Positions 9,701-14,423 of a stretch of DNA of 16,144 nt are shown here, piece after piece. This DNA is from Pseudanabaena sp. CAN_BIN31. Lineage in GTDB: Bacteria > Cyanobacteriota > Cyanobacteriia > Pseudanabaenales > Pseudanabaenaceae. Each line of letters starts with the position of its first letter. The first letter of the stretch is position 1. Position numbers and translations under genes: made by a program. The notes beneath the pieces were generated by a model, which had not been told where the DNA came from, did no database searches, and was given only the letters and a program-made list of their open reading frames with translations. The stretch is taken from positions 1 to 16,144 of the forward strand of contig JAJAZG010000535.1 of NCBI GenBank assembly GCA_026785865.1, given 5' to 3'.

Positions 9701-10210
9701 GGTTTCAAACCATTCCACTAATTCTTTATATTGATTGTTATTACCAGTCTCCGCAATATTTAATTCCAGATTATTCGTCTTCTTTAATCCAATCCCTGCT
9801 TCTGTTAAATTCGAGCTACCCGAAATAAAATATTTATTGCGATCGTCTTTCTTTTTTGGCTCAAATAAATAACACTTAGCATGACAAAAGTTTGGCTCTA
9901 AAGTCTTAGCAAGAAACTTATCTTGCTTTAAAAAATCAACAGCTTCCTTTGCTGCACGACTGAGATGTAAAGCCGCTTCAATCGTAATATTCTCATTTAG
10001 CAAATCTAAAGGGCGACTTTCTACTTGATCGAAGTTAACAATATCGCCAAGCACCAAACGAAATCCAGTAGTTGTTTGATTTAGTGTTTTTGACAAATAA
10101 GCCAAAGCCCCAATCGTAAAATAACCTGTAACAATATCAACAGTTCCATCGTCTATACATTTCTCAATCCACTCATGAACTTTCCGATCTTTAGTGTTAT
10201 CAAGTATCAT
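6773..10210 (-). CDS. PLD-nuclease/SNF2-family helicase fusion; first gene of the defence operon
   Basis: This 1145-aa protein, counted from the ATG at 10210, joins a phospholipase-D-like nuclease to an SF2 helicase. In the N-terminal ~170 residues the PLD signature appears as HAKCYLF (110-116) followed by GSSNLTEAGI (131-140). The helicase core has Walker A VGLGKTW (280-286), the DESH box (367-370), SATP motif III (400-403) and C-terminal motifs V and VI, ending in QRMGRIDRLG (860-869). A charged linker of roughly 300 residues separates the two RecA lobes. The C-terminal ~250 residues are unassigned. A TTG at 10216 would add two residues; ATG was preferred, and no strong ribosome-binding site decides between them. 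A 20-bp palindromic repeat is built into codons 686-693. The gene leads the operon, 31 bp before the methyltransferase, and probably acts as translocase plus nuclease. The upstream promoter must lie in or next to the atpA relic at 10247-10435. Similar standalone PLD-SNF2 proteins occur in defence islands. Confidence 0.92.
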   Translation of the reverse strand: MILDNTKDRKVHEWIEKCIDDGTVDIVTGYFTIGALAYLSKTLNQTTTGFRLVLGDIVNFDQVESRPLDLLNENITIEAALHLSRAAKEAVDFLKQDKFLAKTLEPNFCHAKCYLFEPKKKDDRNKYFISGSSNLTEAGIGLKKTNNLELNIAETGNNNQYKELVEWFETLWNNPQAHNEKTIVLKDGSRRKVDFKQYLIAEISKIFIEYSPRDIYYKILFELFGNQILEIENDPEFNRQVGRLENTAVFNALYDFQKKGVLSLIRMLQKYDGAILADAVGLGKTWSALAVMKFFQMQGREVILLCPKKLENNWRRYKEDQASKFEVDKLKFFMRFHTDMSNARLESYTDRADKFFGDDKPKLIVIDESHNLRNDKANRYKFLIEQILQKNQDVKVLLISATPINNSLNDARNQFKLMVQGNVHGYEAKLGVRNIDYSFKQAQTMFNEWRKDENPKIGDFIKKLSGNDFFRLTDSLLVARTRKMVESQETDLIFPVKNKPVNLFVTPHQLGNFETFEELFDHFPPKLSGYQPALYLDDDSGIKKDVLRDEKLRDRFLVKMIYILMVKRLESSWFSFYSTVEKIKDHHQNALDKIKAYQASKAVPVILENDAENLDEDQNDDEFIEAIEQYTLGKKRKISIAEIDRAGNLDKFKEDLKKDLDALDKLSVNLQKFAKKVEKELTTATGKGLKPLVHDGDRHKSCDDKLESLIAEIVKKRKSGANNHNQKVVIFTVYRDTAIYLFEQLQARGFDKIAIATGTGSYSDDDNRKQPMEAILERFAPYTKLFCEKEWAFTSEKQGLAAFAEWQAWIAENHPDTHQKLAKPIDILIATDALSEGQNLQDADMVINYDIHWNPVRIIQRMGRIDRLGSPNEQIFGINFWPSDNINSYLNLQGRIEQRMAAMKLAGSEVDHQFSDSFAKMAHDEDFDRKMNDRMMEQMLITWDDIEVSDQGLGFDSLSLERYRQDLLAEFNRDKDKYRQMPKGVYSGFVGDHSGICNGLVALLGYPAKPSKQLDHQYQVFDLIYIDKSGKLVLNNQKEVLDFLTVNKDKERFVPDAVDRGEEVAIAELVNALKSWLNSQATTTEVMEDGTVKETMGNATRDLLGMLKKGNKVALGTIKQNVKIDEKFQPNNFDLIAWSLVSVST
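8134..8153. repeat. Ectopic copy of the CAAGGGG-CTTAAG-CCCCTTG palindrome inside the helicase gene
   Basis: This is identical over all 20 bases to the palindrome behind atpA (1393-1412) and at 11596-11615. On the minus strand it is read as part of the codons for GKGLKPLV in the linker between the helicase lobes, and it keeps the reading frame. A HIP1 octamer lies 10 bases to its left (8117-8124). Confidence 0.85.
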
Positions 10211-10246
10211 TATCAATCCATTTTTATATAATTACTTATGATAATC

Positions 10247-10435
10247 GAGACTCGTCTAATCGAATCTCCTGTACCAAGTATAACTCGTTGCATTTGCTCA
10301 GTTTGCATCTGACTTGGACAAAAACACTCAAGCTCAACTAGCACGCGGTAATCGTCTACGCGAAAACTTGAAGCTGAAACCATCTTGAAAGAAGCGATCG
10401 CTGAATACACGAAGACTTTCTTGGCTTCTGTGTAA
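10247..10435 (+). pseudogene. atpA: Decayed atpA relic (three fused fragments of the alpha-subunit gene)
   Basis: Three pieces of atpA are joined in order. Bases 10247-10287 match atpA 236-280 and still read ETRLIESP. Bases 10288-10373 match atpA 1041-1126 with about five mismatches. Bases 10370-10435 match atpA 1313-1378 almost perfectly, including the stop. The second junction sits on the shared pentamer TGAAG (atpA 1122-1126 and 1312-1316), as expected of a deletion between short direct repeats; it removes 190 bp and breaks the frame. No start codon or N-terminal part is visible. A terminator hairpin (10443-10490) follows, as behind the intact gene. This is a remnant of a once longer atpA copy, not a working gene. 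Confidence 0.9.
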
Positions 10436-10442
10436 TTCCAAG

Positions 10443-10490
10443 ATAAAGCAATAAAAAAGAGGGCGTATGCCCTCTTTTTTATTGCTTTAT
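10443..10490. terminator. Bidirectional terminator between the atpA relic and hicA
   Basis: Two perfect 22-bp arms (10443-10464 and 10469-10490) flank the loop GTAT; the inner part is the A6-GAGGGC / GCCCTC-T6 core also seen after atpA. The HIP1 centre GATC has become GTAT. The hairpin begins 7 bases after the relic's stop and ends 8 bases before the hicA stop (minus strand), so it can serve both sides. Confidence 0.88.
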
Positions 10491-10498
10491 AAAAATGT

Positions 10499-10753
10499 TT
10501 AGAGAGCAGCTATGAATTCATCAACTGTAACCTTGGCTTGATCGAGAATACTTTTTAGGGTTCCAACAGCTACATCTTTATTGTGCAGTGGCACTACACA
10601 CCCAACTTCAAAGTATTTTGACCCACTCGCTTCATTGATGAGTATTTGCTTTTTTAAAATTACATGACTGCCTTTCTGTCGAGCTTTTACAAATCCTAGC
10701 CTCTCTAAAGCCGCTATTACCTTTACAGCTTTAACTCTCGGTAGTTTAGCCAC
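10499..10753 (-). CDS. hicA: HicA-family mRNA interferase toxin
   Basis: The 84-aa protein has the HicA/YcfA pattern. MAKLPRVKAVKVIAALERLG is the first helix region of the double-stranded-RNA-binding-like fold; then come GFVKARQ, the catalytic GSH (28-30, His30), the VPLHNKD strand and the GTLKSILDQA helix. Members cleave mRNAs in a translation-independent way and are held inactive by HicB. The length is typical for the family, perhaps slightly long because of an extra loop (residues 36-49). Its start overlaps the end of hicB by 8 bp, so the two are co-translated. The order is hicB then hicA, the reverse of the E. coli order but common elsewhere. Confidence 0.92.
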   Translation of the reverse strand: MAKLPRVKAVKVIAALERLGFVKARQKGSHVILKKQILINEASGSKYFEVGCVVPLHNKDVAVGTLKSILDQAKVTVDEFIAAL

Positions 10754-10982
10754 AATTTGCCTCGAATGTAGTCAAAAATCGAGGATTTCTGGCAATCAAA
10801 GGAAATTCTTCTAAATATAATTCGGTCGCCTCCCTGAGATTAGCGATCGCTTCTTCAATAGTTTCACCTTGGCTAGCAGTCCCAACTTCTGGACATTCAG
10901 CCACATAGACATCTTCTTCCCAGTATAAAATAGCGGAAAAGGTTAAAGAGCTTTTTTGCTTTTTTTCTATTGTTGAAATCAT
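10746..10982 (-). CDS. hicB: HicB-family antitoxin (short form)
   Basis: The 78-aa protein carries the HicB fold: strand LTFSAILYWEEDVYVAECPE, then GTASQGETIEEAIANLREATELY, a partial RNase H-like pattern that binds and covers the HicA active site. It ends shortly after the fold and has no obvious C-terminal helix-turn-helix or ribbon-helix-helix domain, so self-repression by direct DNA binding is doubtful. It is the first gene of the pair and faces the DUF2442 gene across 61 bp. The start is the ATG at 10982; an A-rich stretch, but no clear Shine-Dalgarno sequence, precedes it. Confidence 0.88.
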   Translation of the reverse strand: MISTIEKKQKSSLTFSAILYWEEDVYVAECPEVGTASQGETIEEAIANLREATELYLEEFPLIARNPRFLTTFEANCG

Positions 10983-11043
10983 AAATTTATTAAATTTTTC
11001 TTCATCTTATCGTATAGAAAAATAAACAGAAATTACTGGAGGC

Positions 11044-11319
11044 ATGACTACTTTGATACTTGATACAGAGTCACTTGTAGTACAAGTGACTGTGAAAGAC
11101 GAGAAATTAGTTGTAGAAATGATAGACGGGCGCAGTTTGAGCGTTCCTTTATCTTGGTATCCGCGTTTACTACACGCATCTCCCAAAGAATTACAAAACT
11201 GGCAAATTTTTGGAGATGGCTATGCGATTGAGTGGGCTGATTTAGATGAGCATATTGGTATTGAAGGGTTGCTTGCTGGTAAATGTAGCGGTGAAAGCTC
11301 TAAATCTTTTGAGCGTTAG
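11044..11319 (+). CDS. DUF2442 family protein
   Basis: The 91-aa protein matches the DUF2442 pattern: a short strand region, then GRSLSVPLSWYPRLLHASP, then ELQNWQIFGDGYAIEWADLD and EHIGIEGLLAGK. The molecular function is unknown. In many bacteria DUF2442 sits next to DUF4160 and the pair is suspected to be a toxin-antitoxin module; no DUF4160 gene is present here, so this may be an orphan. A GGAGG lies at 11038-11042, only one base before the ATG, which is too close for a normal ribosome-binding site. The gene is transcribed away from hicBA. Confidence 0.88.
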   Translation: MTTLILDTESLVVQVTVKDEKLVVEMIDGRSLSVPLSWYPRLLHASPKELQNWQIFGDGYAIEWADLDEHIGIEGLLAGKCSGESSKSFER

Positions 11320-11531
11320 TTAGGAACAAGAAATATATGATGATATTCATTTAAGTGGCGACACGAGTCTCGGAAGCTAACCTGTGATCGCTTCGATCTA
11401 AACGATCTGAGATATCCTCAAGAGGACTCGATTCGAGCCATAAAATTTTTTTTGCTTAAAATAGGTTTACATCCTCTATCTAGTGATCCATGTGAAATCT
11501 AACTAATAAAGTAGAGAATATTGCTATCAGT
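11320..11531. other. Intergenic stretch without a recognised gene
   Basis: Both strands lack a convincing reading frame. There is a self-complementary CTCGATTCGAG-like patch near 11427-11437, but I could not fold a tRNA around it. The stretch separates DUF2442 from the second atpA-tail copy. Confidence 0.5.
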
Positions 11532-11582
11532 GCGATCGCTGAATACACGAAGACTTTCTTGGCTTCTGTGTATTCTGTGTAA
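11532..11582 (+). pseudogene. atpA: atpA 3'-end copy (second tail repeat)
   Basis: From GCGATCGCTGAATACACG onward this matches the last 42 bases of atpA without a visible mismatch up to GTGTA. It then contains a tandem duplication of TTCTGTGTA (11564-11572 and 11573-11581) spanning the stop codon. Nothing upstream resembles the rest of atpA. The sequence after it also follows the atpA downstream region: CAAATCAAGCAAGGGGC, the 20-bp palindrome and the terminator. Confidence 0.88.
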
Positions 11583-11595
11583 TTCACAAATCAAG

Positions 11596-11615
11596 CAAGG
11601 GGCTTAAGCCCCTTG
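11596..11615. repeat. 20-bp palindrome behind the second atpA-tail copy
   Basis: Identical to 1393-1412, and flanked on the left by the same TCAAG. It shows that the duplicated unit includes DNA downstream of the atpA stop and not only the coding tail. Confidence 0.85.
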
Positions 11616-11626
11616 TTCCAATAGAG

Positions 11627-11662
11627 CAATAAAAAAGAGGGCGATCGCCCTCTTTTTTATTG
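11627..11662. terminator. Bidirectional terminator before the ParA-like gene's 3' end
   Basis: A 36-bp perfect palindrome with the HIP1 octamer at its centre, the GAGGGC stem and A6/T6 flanks, extended by CAAT/ATTG. It ends 10 bases from the minus-strand stop of the ParA-like gene. Confidence 0.88.
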
Positions 11663-11671
11663 GTGAAAACT

Positions 11672-12730
11672 CTACTCAATTTTCTGCACAAGTTCTTGTA
11701 TGTTTGGGACTTGTCTATCTAACTGAGATTGATTAACCGTGACACTTCTGCCAGCCACATTCTTTTGACCAGCCGTTAAAGATGCAATTGGTATACCTAA
11801 CGCTCCTGAAACGACTGATGCAGTGTTTGCATCATTTACTTTGTACTGAAACATCTCCTTAAAAGCTCTTTGACTAATTGGAGTTGAACCGCCGCTTGGA
11901 TGAATATAAAAAAATTGAGAAGCCGTTCTCCAAACACCCCAAATTTCTTCTCCGATCTCATTTACAACAGTTCTGAAAGCAGATGCAGAGGAACTATTCA
12001 TCTGGGTAAGCCTATTTCCTACATACATATATATCGTGGGTAAAGCCATCACATACCTTTTTGAATTCAGGAAAAATTCTGACAGAGGATCGCCACTATG
12101 TCTTTGAACACCGTAAACCAGAGCCAAAACTGCCTTTACGGCTCTTTTTGAAGAACCATCAGCAGAAAACGGAATGATCAATCTTTCTGCGGCTGTTAGC
12201 GCTAACTCAGTGTAGATAGAAAAGCTGGGATTACAGTCAATAAAAACACAGTTACTGTCGTCATTCCAAGAATTCTGGACATCTGTAATGAGATCTTTTA
12301 TCCATAAATGGACAATTCGCCAAGCATCTTGTGGCCCTGGATTTGTGGCACTTGACACCCTCGAAGACTGCGTTTCAAGTTGTTCATCGCCAACCACAAG
12401 GTACACATTGCTTGGCACTTCGTCATTGTATTGTGATACTTGAGTAATATAGCTAGAGCCTGTACTTGGAGACATATACGGACTCCGAATGCGCTCTTCA
12501 ATATATCCAGAAATTGTACGCTTTGGTTGGTGGGTATGGATTTGAGTCAGTTTCACTTCTCCTTGATTCATACCTCCTAAAAACATAGAAGATGAGTTAG
12601 CTTGTGGACATAAATCAACAACTAAAACTTTCTTGTGTGGATTTTGTCTTGCGTATTCTGAAGCTAGTTGAAAGGTTAAGTAGCTTTTACCCACCCCACC
12701 TTTATTATTCCATATTGCGTAGATTGCCAT
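11672..12730 (-). CDS. ParA/MinD-superfamily ATPase, solitary
   Basis: The 352-aa protein is a deviant-Walker ATPase: NKGGVGKS at 9-16 with the signature lysine, motif A' VVDLCPQAN at 37-45, and Walker B VFIDCNPS at 162-169. After this the sequence departs from the chromosomal ParA pattern. Residues about 55-140 hold a Ser/Thr/Gly-rich insert and about 200-352 an unassigned C-terminal part. ParA proteins dimerise on ATP and bind DNA to move cargo such as plasmids. No parB, parS array or replication gene lies nearby, so a partition role cannot be claimed; a remnant of a plasmid or mobile element, or a role in a defence or positioning system, is equally possible. The gene has no HIP1 site, unlike its neighbours. 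It stands alone between two atpA-tail/terminator repeats. Confidence 0.88.
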   Translation of the reverse strand: MAIYAIWNNKGGVGKSYLTFQLASEYARQNPHKKVLVVDLCPQANSSSMFLGGMNQGEVKLTQIHTHQPKRTISGYIEERIRSPYMSPSTGSSYITQVSQYNDEVPSNVYLVVGDEQLETQSSRVSSATNPGPQDAWRIVHLWIKDLITDVQNSWNDDSNCVFIDCNPSFSIYTELALTAAERLIIPFSADGSSKRAVKAVLALVYGVQRHSGDPLSEFFLNSKRYVMALPTIYMYVGNRLTQMNSSSASAFRTVVNEIGEEIWGVWRTASQFFYIHPSGGSTPISQRAFKEMFQYKVNDANTASVVSGALGIPIASLTAGQKNVAGRSVTVNQSQLDRQVPNIQELVQKIE

Positions 12731-12957
12731 TGGTCTAAAATTCCTAATCTTTTACTTGCGGTCATTCTAAATGAACTTTGTCTATTACTGGTAATAAAAT
12801 AACAAAGGATTTGCAGAGATAGGGACGCAAATTGGCTTCAGGAGAAACTTTAGAATACTTTAAACAGTCGTAATATTCTTAAAACTTTGTTAGGCTTACA
12901 TGTTGCACCCCTGTAAAATCCAATTATTTTTTACTGCTTAGGCGATCGCGGGTTTGG
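12731..12957. other. Upstream region of the ParA-like gene, no gene seen
   Basis: It must hold the minus-strand promoter of the ParA-like gene. A small inverted repeat ATTAC-TG-GTAAT lies at 12784-12795, about 55 bases before the start, and could be an operator; this is weak. No RNA gene or coding frame is apparent. HIP1 appears near 12942. Confidence 0.4.
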
Positions 12958-12999
12958 GCGATCGCTGAATATAAAAGAAATTTCTTAGCTTCTGTGTAA
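12958..12999 (+). pseudogene. atpA: Diverged atpA 3'-end copy (third tail repeat)
   Basis: The 14 codons, including the stop, read AIAEYKRNFLASV where atpA ends AIAEYTKTFLASV. The differences are largely synonymous or conservative and there is no indel, so this tail diverged while still coding. The bases after the stop (TTTCACAAA) also resemble atpA's (TTTCGCAAA). Nothing upstream of 12958 matches atpA. Confidence 0.82.
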
Positions 13000-13014
13000 T
13001 TTCACAAAAGCTGA

Positions 13015-13060
13015 TTCAGCAATAAAAAAGAGGGCGATCGCCCTCTTTTTTATTGCTGAA
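13015..13060. terminator. Bidirectional terminator behind the COG0523 GTPase gene
   Basis: A 46-bp perfect palindrome: TTCAGCAAT arms outside, A6-GAGGGC / GCCCTC-T6 inside, and HIP1 at the centre. It follows the third atpA-tail copy and is the likely minus-strand terminator for the zinc operon, whose last stop codon is at 13137. Confidence 0.88.
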
Positions 13061-13136
13061 ATTCATCTAAATACAAGTATCGTTTTTATAATACTGAAGT
13101 TTAAACTGATGTGTACAATTATGTTTGCCTAGTTAC

Positions 13137-14108
13137 TTAGAGTTCTTTGCAAGCAAGAAAATCCGACTTCAACTTCTCAGCGTCAAGGTTGCGTCCGATA
13201 AATACTAGTTCACTTTGGCGCTGCTCGTTAGGTTTCCATAGGCGATCGCGAGTACCATCAAATAGCATATGCACACCCTGAAATACAAAGCGCTCTTCAA
13301 TACCTTTGATATTGAGAATCCCTTTCATCCTGAAGATATCGACACCTTGCTCGCGCAGAAGTTTACTAATCCAAGCATTGACTTTAGGTAAATAGAGTTC
13401 ACCCTCTTCAACGATCGCCACAGACTTCACGGTGTCATCATGTTCGTGAGCATCTTCACCGAGAAACTCAGGATCGATTTGCAATGCTCGATCTAGCTCA
13501 AAGGCTCCAACACCTAACACTGCATCCATATCGATCTCTGAGTTTTGAGTACGATAGATTTTACACATCAAGTTCATGGCTTTGATGCGTTGTTCGAGTT
13601 CTACTAGTTCTACTTCAGTCACCAAATCAGTCTTGTTTAGCAAAATGATATCCGCAAAGGCAATTTGCTCGATCGCTTCGTCCGCATCCCAATGTTGGGA
13701 GATATGCTTGGCATCAACGACTGTGACTACTGCATCCAGCTTGGTTTTGGCGCTGACATCTTCATCGACAAAGAAGGTTTGAATTACAGGAGCGGGATCG
13801 GCGAGTCCTGTGGTTTCGATTACTAGATGATCGAATTTGTCGCGGCGACGCATCAGGTTCGTAATAATCCGAATCAAGTCACCGCGAACGGTGCAGCAAA
13901 TACAGCCGTTATTCATCTCAAAGATTTCTTCATCAGCATTGACCACCAATTTATGATCGATGCCAACTTCACCAAATTCATTGACAATTACGGCGACTTT
14001 TTTGCCATGCTCATGGGTGAGAATGCGATTGAGCAAGGTGGTTTTGCCTGCGCCGAGGTAGCCTGTGAGGACGGTGACGGGGATGGGATTTAGGGTTGTA
14101 GTCATCAT
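13137..14108 (-). CDS. COG0523 (CobW/ZNG1-type) GTP-binding metallochaperone
   Basis: The 323-aa G3E-family GTPase has P-loop GYLGAGKTT (16-24), the metal-binding CxCC motif in GCICC (C69, C71, C72), ETTGLADP (98-105) and the guanine-specificity motif NKTD (158-161). A short AHEHDD stretch sits at about 240-245 and a CobW C-terminal domain occupies about 225-320. COG0523 proteins deliver metals, commonly zinc, to client enzymes using GTP hydrolysis. Placement 33 bp behind the small Cys-rich gene and in line with znuA argues for a zinc role, not cobalamin synthesis. The start at 14108 (ATG ATG) is preceded by an AAGAGA-like weak ribosome-binding site; the second ATG is equally possible. The terminator at 13015-13060 follows. 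Confidence 0.93.
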   Translation of the reverse strand: MMTTTLNPIPVTVLTGYLGAGKTTLLNRILTHEHGKKVAVIVNEFGEVGIDHKLVVNADEEIFEMNNGCICCTVRGDLIRIITNLMRRRDKFDHLVIETTGLADPAPVIQTFFVDEDVSAKTKLDAVVTVVDAKHISQHWDADEAIEQIAFADIILLNKTDLVTEVELVELEQRIKAMNLMCKIYRTQNSEIDMDAVLGVGAFELDRALQIDPEFLGEDAHEHDDTVKSVAIVEEGELYLPKVNAWISKLLREQGVDIFRMKGILNIKGIEERFVFQGVHMLFDGTRDRLWKPNEQRQSELVFIGRNLDAEKLKSDFLACKEL

Positions 14109-14141
14109 GTTCTCTTATGTTTTAAAAAGTTGTGTCTTGCG

Positions 14142-14423
14142 TCAATCTTTAATAATTTTGAGGGCGATCGCTTCGCAAATATCAGTACAAGTAATATAGG
14201 GAATCGCTTTATGAATGCGAAGTATGCATGGTGGACTGGTCATAATTGCGATCGCAGTATGAATTGGCGGACAGTTTGGCTCTTGGCATTGCAACTGACT
14301 GAGGGAAATAATCGTGTCTCTGTCAATTTGTAATAGTTCGTAGAGCCAATCCTTGACCTGCTGTAACTGTTCTGAGCTAACAACAGGCTTTGTAGAAGGA
14401 AAAATATTAATCATTCCAATCAT
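14142..14423 (-). CDS. Small Cys/His-containing conserved protein in the zinc operon
   Basis: The 93-aa protein has no signal peptide. It carries CQEPNCPP (46-53), His55, Cys66, His71 and CTDIC (79-83), a spacing that could bind metal. I recall the EPxCPPIxT pattern from short bacterial proteins found beside COG0523 GTPases, but I cannot assign a function. It begins at the znuA stop (TAATG, one-base overlap), so translation is coupled to znuA; an in-frame ATG three codons on is an alternative start. A role as a cytosolic zinc-linked accessory or client of the GTPase is inference. Confidence 0.75.
   Translation of the reverse strand: MIGMINIFPSTKPVVSSEQLQQVKDWLYELLQIDRDTIISLSQLQCQEPNCPPIHTAIAIMTSPPCILRIHKAIPYITCTDICEAIALKIIKD

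Noticed and set aside
1523..10210. Calling the operon DISARM or BREX.
   Set aside because: DrmA, DrmB, a separate DrmC, PglZ and BrxC are all missing, and similarity is limited to a shared methylase type and helicase type.
10213..10410. A 65-codon open frame on the minus strand upstream of the helicase.
   Set aside because: It is the antisense of the atpA relic, with no family resemblance and no ribosome-binding site.
11378..11460. Possible tRNA remnant around a CTCGATTCGAG-like segment.
   Set aside because: No acceptor stem, anticodon arm or T-loop consensus could be built on either strand.
1393..13060. The repeated palindromes as a CRISPR array.
   Set aside because: Only three or four copies occur, at spacings of kilobases with genes between them; there are no spacers of uniform size and no cas genes.
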